Below, one piece after another: positions 52,301 to 63,800 of a stretch of 64,000 nucleotides of DNA. The notes below the pieces were generated by a model. The model was not told where the DNA came from and ran no database searches. It was given only the letters and a program-made list of their open reading frames with translations. The stretch is from contig OAPG01000017.1 of assembly GCA_900208305.1 (NCBI GenBank), forward strand, positions 124,001-188,000, in the 5' to 3' direction. The stretch comes from Melanopsichium pennsylvanicum. Taxonomy: Eukaryota; Basidiomycota; Ustilaginomycetes; Ustilaginales. Every line of letters begins with the position of its first letter. Within the stretch, counting starts at the first letter, position 1. Made by a program: the position numbers and the translations under genes.

Positions 52301-55300
52301 CTCCTCGACAAGCACATCAAGGGCACCTCGCTCGTTTCGCGCACCAGCGGTGCTGAGATGATTGAGGCTCTGCGCAAGCTTGCTTCACTTCAGGGCAAGT
52401 CCACTGCCCCTGTTGCCCTCAAGGCTCGGGAGGTTTCGCTCGATGCTGACATGCCCAGCCTTGCTGACCGTTCCGCGCAGATGCAGGCAATCCTCCGTGG
52501 CTCCGTCACCTCGTCCAAGTATGGTGGCGATGACGAGTACCACGCTCCCTCCCTCGACGTTCTCCATGAGCTTAGTGATTCGCAGTACAGTGTCTACGAC
52601 GTTCTCCACAGCTTCTTCGGCCACCGCGAGCACCACGTCGCCTTCGCTGCTCTCTGCACATACGTTGTTCGTGCTTACCGTGCCTACGAGATCGTCACCT
52701 TCGATTACGCTGTCGAGGACTTTGACGTGGAAGAGCGTGCCGTGCTTACCTGGCAATTCCAGCTGCCTCGCAGCGCCTATTCGCTCAAGGAGCGCGAGCG
52801 TCAGGTGTCCATCAGCGATCTCAACTTGATGGACAAACAAAAGCCCCGTGCCGTTCACGAGCTCCGTACTGGTGCCATGACCAGCTGCGCTGACGTCTCT
52901 GACATTCCTGACCTCCTTCCCAAGGTGGTCAAATTCTTCGGCAAGTCGGCTGGTGCGCCCATCAATGTCCTCAACGTCGCCGTCGTTGACCAGGCTGACT
53001 TTGTAGATGCCGAGGTCCGAAGCAAGCTCGCTCAGTACACGAACACATGCGCCAAGGAGCTTACCACTGCTCGCATCCGCCGTGTCACCTACCTCCTCTG
53101 CCAGCCGGGCCTGTACCCCTTCTTCGCCACTTTCCGTCCCAGCGAGCAGGGCATCTGGGCCGAGGAGAAGGCGATTCGCAACATCGAGCCCGCGCTCGCC
53201 TACCAGCTTGAGCTCGACAGGGTCAGCAAGAACTTTGAGCTCACTCCCGTGCCGGTCTCGTCTTCCACGATTCATCTCTACTTTGCTCGTGGTATCCAGA
53301 ACTCTGCCGACACCAGATTCTTCGTCCGATCGTTGGTCCGACCTGGCCGCGTCCAGGGCGACTTGGCGGCCTATCTGATCTCTGAGTCCGACCGTATTGT
53401 CAACGACATTTTGAACGTGATCGAAGTCGCTCTCGGCCAACCCGAGTATCGCACTGCCGATGCTTCGCACATCTTCATGTCGTTCATCTACCAGCTCGAT
53501 GTCAGCCTCGACGATGTACAGCGAGCTATCGCTGGATTCCTTGAGCGTCACGGCACCCGCTTCTTCCGTCTCCGCATCACTGGTGCCGAGATCCGAATGA
53601 TCCTCAGTCAGCCCAACGGGGAGCCTCGCCCCATCCGTGCTTTCGTCACCAACGAGACCGGTCTCGTGGTCCGATACGAGTCATACGAGGAAATTGCTGC
53701 CGACGACGGCTCTGTCGTCCTCCGCAGCATCGAGCCCCAGGGGAAGGAGGCTACACTCAATGCGCAGAGCGCCCACTTCCCTTACACCACCAAGGTGGCT
53801 CTCCAGTCACGCCGATCGCGTGCCCACGCCCTGCAGACCACCTTTGTCTACGACTTCATCGACGTCCTCGGACAGGCTGTTCGGGCCTCGTGGAGGAAGG
53901 TCGCGGCCAGCAAGATCCCCAGCGATGTCATCAAGTCGGCCGTTGAGCTCGTCTTCGATGAGCAGGAGAACCTGCGCGAAGTCAAGCGTGCTCCTGGTAT
54001 GAACACCATCGGCATGATTGCTTGGCTCGTCGAGGTGCTCACCCCCGAGTACCCCACTGGCCGCAAGCTCGTCGTCATCGGAAACGATGTCACCATTCAG
54101 GCTGGCTCGTTCGGCCCTGTCGAGGACCGCTTCTTCGCTGCTGCCTCCAAGCTCGCCCGTCAGCTCGGTGTTCCTCGTCTGTACATCTCGGCCAACTCGG
54201 GTGCCCGTATCGGATTGGCTACCGAAGCAATGGACCTTTTCAAGGTCAAATTCGTCGGCAATGACCCTGCCAAGGGCTTCGAGTACATCTACCTTGATGA
54301 CGAGTCGCTCCACGTACTTCAGGTCAAGGCTCCTGGCAGCGTAATGACCAAGCCCATCGAGGCCGAAGATGGTACCACCCACAACGTCATCAGCGACATC
54401 ATCGGTAAGCCTCAGGAGGGTCTCGGTGTCGAGTGTCTCTCGGGCTCTGGTCTTATTGCTGGTGAGACGAGTCGTGCCAAGGATCAGATTTTCACCGCCA
54501 CCATCGTCACTGGCCGCAGTGTCGGTATCGGTGCCTACCTTGCGCGTCTCGGTGAGCGTGTCATCCAGGTCGAAGGTTCGCCTTTGATCTTGACCGGTTA
54601 CCAGGCTTTGAACAAGCTTCTCGGTCGTGAAGTCTACACTTCCAATCTCCAGCTTGGTGGACCTCAAATCATGTACAAGAACGGCGTCTCCCATCTCACC
54701 GCTCAGGACGACCTTGACGCTGTTAGGGCCTTCGTCAACTGGATGTCGTACGTCCCCGCTCAGCGTGGCGGACCCCTTCCTATCATGCCCACCACTGACA
54801 CTTGGGACCGTGCTGTCACATACCAGCCTCCTCGTGGCCCTTACGACCCGCGCTGGCTCATCAATGGCAAGCGCGACGACGATGGCACCAGGCTCACCGG
54901 TCTTTTCGACGAGGGCTCTTTCGTCGAGACCCTTGGCGGCTGGGCTACCTCCGTCGTTACTGGTCGAGCTCGTCTCGGTGGCATCCCCGTCGGTGTTATC
55001 GCCGTTGAGACTCGAACTCTCGAGCGCGTTGTTCCCGCCGACCCTGCCAACCCCAACTCGACCGAGCAGCGCATCATGGAAGCCGGTCAGGTCTGGTATC
55101 CCAACTCGGCGTACAAGACCGCCCAGGCCATCTGGGACTTTGACAAGGAGGGTCTTCCCCTCGTCATCCTGGCCAACTGGCGAGGTTTCTCCGGTGGTCA
55201 GCAAGATATGTACGACGAGATCCTCAAGCAGGGTTCCAAGATCGTCGATGGTCTCTCATCGTACAAGCAGCCTGTCTTCGTCCACATTCCACCGATGGGT

Positions 55301-55966
55301 GAACTTCGTGGTGGTTCGTGGGTCGTAGTCGACTCTGCCATCAACGACAACGGAATGATTGAGATGTCAGCCGATGTCAACAGCGCCCGTGGAGGTGTTT
55401 TGGAGGCTTCGGGTCTCGTCGAGATCAAGTACCGTGCCGACAAACAGCGTGCCACAATGGAGCGTCTCGACAGCGTGTATGCCAAGCTCAGCAAGGAAGC
55501 TGCCGAGGCCACTGACTTTACTGCTCAGACCACCGCCCGCAAGGCATTGGCTGATCGTGAGAAGCAGCTCGCACCCATCTTCACCGCCATCGCCACCGAG
55601 TACGCCGATGCGCACGACCGTGCAGGACGCATGCTTGCCACCGGTGTCTTGCGCAGCGCATTGCCCTGGGAAAACGCTCGTCGATACTTCTACTGGCGTC
55701 TCAGGAGGAGGTTGACAGAGGTCGCTGCCGAGAGGACGATCGCTGAGGCCAACCCATTGCTCAAGCACATCGAGCGAGTGGCTGCTCTACGACAAGTCGT
55801 CGGCGCTGCTGCCAGCGATGATGACAAGGCTGTTGCCGAGCACCTGGAGGCATCGGCTGCTAGCTTGTTGACTGCCACCAAGCAGCTCAAGGCGCAATAC
55901 ATCTTGGCACAAATCTCGACATTGGACCCAGAACTCAAGGCCCAGCTCACTGCTGCCCTTCAGTAG
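49317..55966 (+). CDS. ACC1: Cytosolic acetyl-CoA carboxylase
   Basis: Exon 1 (49317-49356) encodes M-P-T-P-D-H-K-A-V-S-H-F-I. A 104-nt intron with donor GTAAGT and acceptor GATAG follows, and exon 2 (49461-55966) completes 2181 residues, the usual fungal length. Biotin carboxylase has I-C-N-N-G-I-A-A-V-K-E-I-R-S near residue 43, the glycine-rich A-S-E-G-G-G-G-K-G-I-R, K-I-I-E-E-A-P-V-T and E-L-N-P-R-L-Q-V-E-H-P-T-T-E. The biotin attachment motif E-V-M-K-M places the biotinyl lysine at residue 714. A long central region is followed by carboxyltransferase halves with G-A-R-I-G-L-A and G-F-S-G-G-Q-Q-D-M. It makes malonyl-CoA for fatty-acid synthesis. Codons strongly prefer C-ending forms, implying high expression. 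Confidence 0.99.
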
Positions 55967-56957
55967 ATACCTTTTATTCCGCTCATGGTTCGATCTTGAG
56001 ACTGCTCACGGCAGCTGGTGATGTTTGAACAGGGAGTATCAGGACCGCATTGAGGGATCCGCACCGCCTGGCTCCTTCACGAGCACTTGCCACTGCCTTC
56101 TCAAATGCTCGATGATCGACCACCTTTGACACATACGCACACGCAAAACTTCTCCGGCCTGCTTTGATTGTTGCGCGACAACTGAGGGGTTGTCTCCGCC
56201 GCTCAAAATGGCTGAGACAGATGTCTTTTCCTCTCTCCTCCTTCTCTGGTTCCCATTGTGCCCTTCCACCCACACTGTATAGACTCTGACTGCCTTGAAA
56301 AGATTACTATCATGCTACGGCTCCGCCTTCTGTGAACTTTACTGCAGTTGCTGCATTGATTTGTGATGTGGTTTTCATAAGTTAGAGTTTGTGGGCGAAG
56401 CTTGATCTCGTCGCGAAATGCGATGGCGTGACGGATAAAAAGTTGAATGAAGTTTTTGACAGGTGGCCGAAACGAGAACGCTGTGTGCGTCGCTGTCCAG
56501 TTGTGAAGTCTGCGCGCAAAGCTCCACTTCTATCTCGATCCTGGCTTCCCCTGTTCTTGCTGCGTTGATTGCCTCTGTCTTTCCATCCTTTCTACATTTA
56601 GCGCTGCTGCGCAATGTTGCGGATGCCCTGGAAACTTTGAGCGCTGCTGCTGTTGAGCGGAAAGCGAAAGAGCCTCTTTGCGTACTACAGATCGTTGTAT
56701 GCGCAGACGAGTTGAAACGGCTTATAACGGATTTCCCGCCTCGTTTCGTTGCGACTCCCCCTTTACATAGAAGACCTTTAGCTTCATTTCCACCCAAAGG
56801 GCTTCGTTTCCCCGTTCAATATCTCGGTAGTGATCCTTGTTGTCGAGCACTAGCCAAAGAGACACGTCACTGCTTGGTCTTGGCTTGTCAGACGGCCCTG
56901 CTGCGTAATATCACCCCAATACACAATCTCTAGGCTCTCTAGACAAACCTCGCAAAT
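55967..56957. other. Intergenic region downstream of ACC1
   Basis: 991 bp with the ACC1 3' flank and the promoter of the next gene. Frames of 140-156 codons overlap on opposite strands at 56375-56933 without recognisable domains; I do not call them. Confidence 0.45.
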
Positions 56958-57891
56958 ATGACGACCATCACCAGCGCTCACGCTGATGACGAAACCACAC
57001 ACAATCTCGTCAAGATAGGAGGCAAAACTGTGCCCAACTATTTAAAAGGCGCTTTCCCCGAGACCGCCACGCTTGCCTCTGCCAATGCGCCTGGCTCTAA
57101 CCCCGAACCTCGTTCCAGCAGCAATTCGTCATCTGACGCTTCAAAGGACATTGTTGAATCGGCAGTGGTTACGATCGATGAGATCATGCAGGACGTTCTT
57201 GATGGAAAGAAGGGTGCAGCTGCTGCTAGGAACGGCACTTCCAAGTCGACTAATCGAATGGTTGAGATGGAGAAAGATGAGCAGAAATACATCCAAGATG
57301 TGCCTTTCTACATCAAGGTAAGAGGAAAGGGTAAGGGTAAGCCGGTCCTGTTCGATCAGAACAATAACGCTGTTGCTCAGATCTATGGTAGGTCGTCCAT
57401 CATTTCTTTCCCCAATTCCTCATCATTAGGAGCAGTCTAGCAAGTAACTGACATCGCAGAATTTGGAACTTTGTTGGTTTGTTGGATGGTTTCAGAACTA
57501 GCTGCTCAAATGGACCTTGCCGAACCTCTCTTTACCCACACTCGCACCGGTGCAGCGTAAGTTGAAAACCAAACCCCAAGACCAAAACACCATCCTCAAC
57601 CTAAGGAGCGTTCAGCTCTTCAACCGCCATCACCTAACTCACACTTTCTCTCTGTCTCTCTCTCTTCTCTCTCTTCTCTCTCTTTGTGTTACCGCCTCCC
57701 TCCGGGCGGATTATGGCCTCAATAGACACCTTCCGAGCTTTATCGTCACAGTCGACTTTGACAATCTCACAGCAACCAACGTCGACTTTGCTGGTAGCAT
57801 CAAGGAGGGCAAAGAGATGGCTTGTGCACGTCTGGCTCGAATGATCCTGAAACGCAACGCTCATGATCATTTATACCGTAGGACGACCTAA
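56958..57891 (+). CDS. Unrecognised three-exon protein
   Basis: Exons 56958-57387, 57460-57556 and 57726-57891 join to 230 residues. Donors are GTAGGT and GTAAGT and acceptors CGCAG and AATAG; phases agree at both junctions, and the introns contain all in-frame stops. The N-terminal 90 residues are Ser/Asn-rich. The middle has an acidic/basic helix-like E-M-E-K-D-E-Q-K-Y and a basic G-K-G-K-G-K-P. Exon 2 gives F-G-T-L-L-V-C-W-M-V-S and T-H-T-R-T-G-A. Exon 3 gives F-I-V-T-V-D-F-D-N-L-T and ends A-C-A-R-L-A-R-M-I-L-K-R-N-A-H-D. I do not recognise a family. A CT repeat (about 57642-57690) lies inside intron 2. The last exon's codon-like character supports translation. Confidence 0.6.
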
Positions 57892-58125
57892 ACTTTCAAT
57901 CTTTGTGTCGCATCCCGCAAGCCCATCGTCCCACCATCAATTGTTTTTTTTTTCTTTTTTTTGCACCTTCCTCCAATTTTGTACGCACTCCGTGTGGTTT
58001 CAATCTCAAATCTTTGCTCTTTGAAAGCAATAACTTCACACACACACCAAGCCCTAGACAAGGGGAGTGAGACGATTGTTCATTTCACCGAATGACAAGT
58101 AGTGGTTACCAAGGTTCATGATTGC

Positions 58126-60192
58126 TTACGCACAAAACAAACAAAACGTCTTTTTGCACTTGCCTGAACCGCCACACTTGATCTTGTTACGTTTCTTACC
58201 ATGTGCTCGCGGTTGCTTGCCTTGCGATGATTCGTCGAATTTAGAAGATGATCTTCTTCGCTGTTTCTCTTTGCTTGCCGAGTCTGCTGACTTGAACAGC
58301 GATAACGAGTGTGAGTCTTGATGCTTTGACGATACCATGGAAGGAGTTGGGGTCGACGGCGTGTGCTCAATAATTGTATCATGGTCAATGGACTGGCCCG
58401 GCGTCTTGAATTGACTGTGTGAACGAGTGAATTGCTGCCATGTCTCGTCGTGACGAAGGGGGATTTTCGGGCTGGCGACGATGGCACGAATCGGAGTAGA
58501 AACGTTCCGAGCAACGAGAGAGCTTGGCAGAGATGCTTCGATGCCGAGTGTGTGAGGTGGTGTGAGCTGTTCAGCATGAAGGCTAGACTGAAAAGTGTGC
58601 ACCCCGTTCGGCGAGGATCGATTTCGGGTTGGTGTAGACACCGGCGGAGGCATCGATGAACTTGACTGAGACATTTTCGGGTGGGACCCCTGGGATGAGA
58701 CTAAATCAATGACTGGCGGCGACGAACGAATTGCTGCTGCTGCATGTCGATGCGAAGGCTGTGAAGAGACTAAATTGACAAGCGAAGGTGACGACAAGAT
58801 GTGAGGCAACAGTGTCCTTGCCGTTGGAGAAGTGCCAGGAGCAATCATCCCAGGCGGCTGGGGAGAAGCGTGTTGTATTACTGAAGACGCTTGCGACGAA
58901 AACAGATCCGAGGCCTGCGAAGAAGCCGGATGAGCTACCAACGAAGAGGCATACGAAGTCGCTAATTCAGCCGCTTGATCACTGTAGACTACTGTCACCT
59001 TACTGTCATTACCTTCTGCCTCGAAATCGAATGGACTGCCTGCTCCTTGAACCATCTTGTCGCCGCTCAGTAGTGACGTCCTTCCAGCGTGGTTCTCCAC
59101 TTGGACGACTCTCGTATCTCGATCTGTTGACGGCTTTGCTACCTCAAGGACCTCCTCATCGTCCGAGACGAGATCAATGTAGAGCCTCGAGCTGTTGTCG
59201 GACAGCTTGAGCAAATCCGGCAATCCGAAAATGTCGTTGTACGGCAAAGTTTCGAAAGGTGTGGTGCACATTAGCAATTCCTCAATATTTTGGCGTTTGG
59301 TTCGGATAGAGTCGATGAGCTCTTCGTCGGAATCGCTGTGGATGGTCACGACATCCGTGTCTGAGTCGTCTTCTTCTGACGAGGTCACCAGCTCAGGTGG
59401 GTTGAGTGATGCGCGGATGGTCGTTGATGATGGATTTGATTTTGCGATCGGGAGAGCAGGCGGTTTTGGTGAAGCCGCCACAGAGTGCTGGTAGGAGGAA
59501 GCGTCGGACCAGGTTGGGTTGCGAAAGTCAATCACCTCGTCCTCGTCCTCGTCCTCTTCCTCGTCGTTGTGGTTGCTACCAAGCATGGCTTTGCGGCGAG
59601 CTTCCGCTTGTAGGAATTCGCGCAAGTCTGGATCGTTTGCCGCTGGATCGTCCTCGTCCTTGTCATCCTCGCTACTCGACTCTGCCATCATTTGTCTTCT
59701 CTGCCCAACCCGTCCAAAATCGCGCGTTGGATCGAGATTCTCCGCAAACACGTCATCATCGGCGTAGGCGTCTGCGATCTCCTTGACCTCGGGTCTCTCC
59801 CTCCAGCCTTGCAATTCTTCATCTTTGATAAATACGCCAAACTCCATACTTTGGCGTAAATTCCGCAAACTCCCCCTGTCCTTTACGACCACGATAGGCT
59901 CGCCGTTTGCCCTATTCCCGAGGTAGATTTCATCCTGCTCTTGGAGATGTGCATCTTTGAAGCGCTCGAAAATGCTTTCCCACTTGCGTTTGAGGCGAGC
60001 TGTAGATTGATAGTGCAAGTATTCGACCGTTTCGGTGCCATCCGGATTGTAGCGGGGGATGTTTGTGCGAAGTTCGTTGGTGAATTGCAGTTTACGGCGC
60101 TTCCTGGGCTTAGGAACAGGGTCATGAGACAGGCAAGTTGGACGAGAGGGGCCAGGTTGAGCGTTGTGGTATGCACCAGATGGAAATGTCAT
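58126..60192 (-). CDS. SCM3: Scm3/HJURP-like centromeric histone H3 chaperone
   Basis: 688 residues from the ATG at 60192; an in-frame ATG at 60285 could add 31. Residues about 65-115 match the Scm3 core: a basic helix L-K-R-K-W-E-S-I-F-E-R-F, then Q-D-E-I-Y-L-G-N-R-A-N-G-E-P-I-V-V-V-K-D-R-G-S-L-R-N-L. This follows the family pattern of W-x-x-I, D-E-I-x-L, G-x-I and D-x-G-x-L-R. The rest is disordered with acidic blocks. The C-terminus ends in a cysteine cluster, K-C-G-G-S-G-K-C-K-K-T-F-C-L-F-C, preceded by basic residues; other fungal Scm3 proteins are known to carry C-terminal DNA-binding or zinc motifs. Scm3 deposits CENP-A at centromeres. A basic R-K-R-R-K near residue 30 may be a nuclear signal. 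It is divergent from DSC4. Confidence 0.68.
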   Translation of the reverse strand: MTFPSGAYHNAQPGPSRPTCLSHDPVPKPRKRRKLQFTNELRTNIPRYNPDGTETVEYLHYQSTARLKRKWESIFERFKDAHLQEQDEIYLGNRANGEPIVVVKDRGSLRNLRQSMEFGVFIKDEELQGWRERPEVKEIADAYADDDVFAENLDPTRDFGRVGQRRQMMAESSSEDDKDEDDPAANDPDLREFLQAEARRKAMLGSNHNDEEEDEDEDEVIDFRNPTWSDASSYQHSVAASPKPPALPIAKSNPSSTTIRASLNPPELVTSSEEDDSDTDVVTIHSDSDEELIDSIRTKRQNIEELLMCTTPFETLPYNDIFGLPDLLKLSDNSSRLYIDLVSDDEEVLEVAKPSTDRDTRVVQVENHAGRTSLLSGDKMVQGAGSPFDFEAEGNDSKVTVVYSDQAAELATSYASSLVAHPASSQASDLFSSQASSVIQHASPQPPGMIAPGTSPTARTLLPHILSSPSLVNLVSSQPSHRHAAAAIRSSPPVIDLVSSQGSHPKMSQSSSSMPPPVSTPTRNRSSPNGVHTFQSSLHAEQLTPPHTLGIEASLPSSLVARNVSTPIRAIVASPKIPLRHDETWQQFTRSHSQFKTPGQSIDHDTIIEHTPSTPTPSMVSSKHQDSHSLSLFKSADSASKEKQRRRSSSKFDESSQGKQPRAHGKKRNKIKCGGSGKCKKTFCLFCA

Positions 60193-60605
60193 GACAAACA
60201 AGTCATTTGAGTCTGCGCTCGAAGGTGTGAGGATTGGAGTTAGTGTACAAGAAGCATCAAGAAACTCAACGCGAGCGCAGCGCATATGCGCGTCAACGGT
60301 TCGGTTCAGGGTTCAAACTACACATGTTGCAAACGCCCGATTCCAGACAGACTTACCCGATCCTGAACATAGCTTAGCTCCACCTCTTAGAAGTCACAAA
60401 TCACCATGGTGGCATTTACAGTGCGCATGGACCGTGCTGTGGATATCACCTGTCAATGTAACAACAAACCTTGACATCGCTTTCTTGGCCATCAACTGAC
60501 CCACTTTGTAGCACAAGCTATCGTCGTATCAGCCGCGCAACCTTGAATCAGACAAATCAAGGCTAGCGAGGATGGGCTCGCGACCGTCCCTGACCCCACA
60601 AAACC
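60193..60605. promoter_or_regulatory. Divergent promoter between SCM3 and DSC4
   Basis: 413 bp between the chosen starts. An ATG at 60572 lies in a different frame from the DSC4 product once the first intron is removed, so it would act as an upstream start codon if transcribed. Confidence 0.45.
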
Positions 60606-61717
60606 ATGTACTTCGAGCGCAAGCAGCTTGTCCAATCCGTAAGTCATGCTTACCCTACACGCCCATGCTACATTCAAGCAAGCTGACATACTGTAATCAA
60701 TCACACTCTCACTTGACCGCCCCATACGTCTCACAGCTGGATCTGCTCTGCTTCACGCTCTTCGTCTACACCTACTTGCTTGATAATCGAACCTTTCTAC
60801 TCATAATCAAAGCTGCTCTTCAGGTGCAATTCTGCAATCCTGTTCAGATGCACCCCACCTGGTCTCTCCCATTTTTCGTCGTATTTCTTCTGACGCTCAA
60901 TACTCTCCTCGCCATCGCCCATCAATGGACACCCGCACGTATAACCAATACAGGTGACGCCATATTTATCGACTTCATCGGTCATACTGCTTCCACCCTC
61001 CCCAATCGGCTACACATGCTCTTCATCGATGCAGCCGTGTGCTTCGTACAGCTGCTCATGGTCGTGGTCGCCTTTGAGATGGGCAAGGATGAGACCAGGC
61101 CAGATGGAGAGTTGAGTGGTTTGGATGATCTTACAAGCCTACTTGAGGAGGAGGATATTGGGCAAGGGTGGGATGTCAGGGATGAAGAGGCGGCCATGTT
61201 TGGGTTGGACGAGCAAGAGGAGCGCAAGAGGCAGAGGTCCACCTTGACACATCACATCGCTGTGATTCAGTTCAGGCCGATAATTGATCAAATTCTGTCG
61301 AGGCACTTTCTTCCAGCCCCACCGGCGGAAGGAACGAATGATGCGCCGTCATCAGATCCAACCGCTCTCGCAGTACCGTCCCTAACAGATAGTGCAAGAC
61401 CCGACACGACCCGAATCCGCAGATTCTCACGGCGGCCTCGCAGTGGTCCTTTATCCAACACGTTGACTCAAGAGCCATCCTATGTGGGCCTGGGTCCAGT
61501 CTCGGCAGACAATTCGTGGCCACCAATGTGGCTCATTCTTGCCCGCAATATGATCGGAGGAGAACAACGCATGCCCTCTTTTCGCCCTATGCGAGGGCTT
61601 GCTTCGATACGTGATAACATCACACGACGCTTTCGGAGGAATATTGGTCACGCTGCAGCTCCCGACCGCTCTCAGTATACTCGCGTCAATCCTGACGCTC
61701 CGCCAAACACGGTATGA
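60606..61717 (+). CDS. DSC4: Dsc4-like subunit (DUF1746) of the Dsc E3 ubiquitin ligase
   Basis: Exon 1 (60606-60638) encodes M-Y-F-E-R-K-Q-L-V-Q-S; donor GTAAGT, acceptor CTCACAG; exon 2 (60737-61717) continues in phase 0 to 337 residues. The N-terminal DUF1746 region reads S-L-D-L-L-C-F-T-L-F-V-Y-T-Y-L-L-D, a second hydrophobic stretch P-F-F-V-V-F-L-L-T-L-N-T, then I-F-I-D-F-I-G-H-T and a third helix F-I-D-A-A-V-C-F-V-Q-L-L-M-V-V-V. This three-segment layout with I-D-F-I-G is the mark I associate with fission yeast Dsc4. The C-terminal 200 residues are cytosolic, acidic then basic. The Dsc complex acts at Golgi/ER in SREBP cleavage and membrane protein degradation. The splice join recreates the conserved start, which supports it over the upstream ATG. 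Confidence 0.78.
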
Positions 61718-62617
61718 TAGCAGCACCGGTTAAAGAAGATTGATTGTATTTGTACCTCCTCTGGAGCTCAAAATGCAACGAGTGAAATGACATCTTCGAA
61801 GCGACACTGTAAAAATGGAAAGGAAAGGGATTGGAGTGGAGTGTGTTAAGAGAATGTGCGATTCCTTCAAAACGATACCTCCTCATTTTTGGGTGTCGGG
61901 GACGATCTGCAAGAACCGCCTCTCTTACCTCCTTGACCCAATCCCAGCCCTCGTGAGAGGAGCAGGGTAAAGGTACAAGTGATGAGGGGAGAAGAGTTGA
62001 TATTTCCTGTTAGTTTAAGTCGCGAACCGTGGGTGAGTTTAAAGCTCGCAACTAGATAATACAGGAGTGAGCGTAAGCTACAGCTCAGAACACAGCCAGA
62101 AGGGAGGGGTGGGAAAGGCAGAAACGTGCAAAGGAGATCACAGCCGCGCAATCGTCCCAACGTTAACGTTCAAGACGACGTGCTACTTGAGAGATGTTTC
62201 GGATGTTCTTCATTTCTTTTGTGCAAAGAGAGGGTGTAGTGTACGTAAGGAAACCGTTCATGGGTGGAACGGGGAATGCATTGGAATGTGGTGGAAGAGA
62301 AAAAGATGAGTGGCGAGTGGTTTGATTGTCTCGTGATCGTAGAAGGCCAATTTGAATGAAGGATATCGAGGATTTGTTTAAGTGTGTTTGATAGAGCCGG
62401 GGTCGACAAAAGAAATGAAAAGAAAAGAGAAAAGCTTTGCTTGGTGGGAGAGTTGCTAAAAACACAAGAAGTACCCGCACATCAAACCCTTAATTTTGTT
62501 TCACCTCGACCTTATCCCTGATTCACGTGCAAATCCACAGAGATGATCATGTCGCCTTTTTGGTTGTCGGAGCAGCGATGATGATAGATGAATGTTGGAA
62601 AAAGGTGTGCGAGCTGA
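61718..62617. other. Convergent intergenic region between DSC4 and RPL33
   Basis: 900 bp with the 3' flanks of both genes. Overlapping short frames occur on both strands; none has a domain. No RNA gene was seen. Confidence 0.5.
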
Positions 62618-63800
62618 TTAGATGCTGGAAGGGTAGAGCATGATGCGGACGCGAGCGGCGAAAGCCTGAGGAGGAATGTTGTGTGCGAACTTGGCACGGA
62701 CAACACCAGAGTTACCGTGAGGGCGGGTGATGCGACCCCAGAGAACGCGGATTTTGGAGCCACGGACCTCCTTGGTGGCCTTGTATACGTAGGCAACACG
62801 CTTGCCGAGGTAGAACTTGGCCTCGTCGGTCTTCTCGACACCCTCGATCTTGATGAGGGAGGTGTGGCACTTGGCAACGCGCTGCGAGCGCTTGTGGCCC
62901 ATGATCCTTCCCTTGACGTAAAGACGAGACTGCATGTGGTGAAAATGGGGTGGTGGAAACAGGTCAGCAAGTATTCCGATGCGTGTGACGGATGTTGAAA
63001 AACCATAAGAACAACGCAGAGCAACCGAAGTGGCTGGGATTGTAACGCTAGCTGAAGATCGGTGACTGAAGGATTAAGTAGGTGATACGAGAAGGTATGT
63101 CTGTCCGTCGCAAATCATCGACGCAGGCGCAATACAGAATCGATGTGGAGGACAGCCACGTTCGCAAGGCGTGCTGCCAATGCTGCTTATGCTTCCTAAT
63201 CCAGACCTTGCCCCATACTGCAAGTCGCGCCAGACGCGAGCAAAATGCCCTCGGTTCCCGGATAGAATGATTAGGCCAGCTCCCTTGTCCGCAGTGTGTA
63301 ATTCTCTCCAATGCACTTTTTGAACCACGGCTGACAGTATCCCCTTGACATGCTCTTGCCCGGATCCAAGCTCATCGTCCATATCTTCGGTCTCCGTGAA
63401 GTCAAGAGTGGTCTTTGGATGTCCAATGGTTGTGTAACATGGCTCATTAAATTGCTTTGCCGAGCACTGCTCCGGCGATGAACCCAACGTTCGCATTTGC
63501 AATGTCTGAGTTTGCATCTATATCCCACCCTTCGAGTGCCAAATTATGCTGGAGCGATCATATCGCGTGTACCATTTGTGCTGACAAGCTGGGGCTATGC
63601 TATGGAGATGCGATGGTTTGGAAGATATCCAGCTGACAATGGTCGTCGTAAAAGTCGTCTTAGTGGTATGAACGATACGGCATAGGTACAATGTTGCCTG
63701 AATTTGGTGACTGCTGCAATGTCGGCGGCGTGGTCATGTGTTGGCGAAGTGGCTGTCTGCGTTGTTGAATGTGGCTTGATCATACATGATAGCTTACCAT
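62618..63800 (-). CDS. RPL33: 60S ribosomal protein eL33 (yeast L33, human L35A)
   Basis: Main exon 62929-62618 reads [11 protein letters not shown], then [48 protein letters not shown] and ends M-L-Y-P-S-S-I, diagnostic of eL33. The acceptor TGCAG sits just before S-R-L-Y. The best first exon is the lone ATG at 63800-63798 followed by donor GTAAGC, in phase 0, giving 104 residues (yeast 107, human 110). The intron is then 868 nt. An unspliced start three bases before the acceptor (M-Q-S-R-L) is the alternative. It is a large-subunit protein near the 25S/5.8S contacts. Confidence 0.93.

Noticed and set aside
53807..55204. 465-codon minus-strand frame, with similar ones at 50597-51688 and 52385-53551
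   Set aside because: All are antisense to ACC1. Its strong codon bias keeps the complementary frame open; no domain is recognisable.
56463..56933. 156-codon plus-strand frame before the unrecognised three-exon gene
   Set aside because: Composition is not protein-like, it overlaps an opposite frame of similar length, and it ends just before the next gene's leader.
60572..60605. Upstream ATG for DSC4
   Set aside because: After splicing at the good GTAAGT donor it is out of phase, while the ATG at 60606 joins in phase to the conserved hydrophobic segment.
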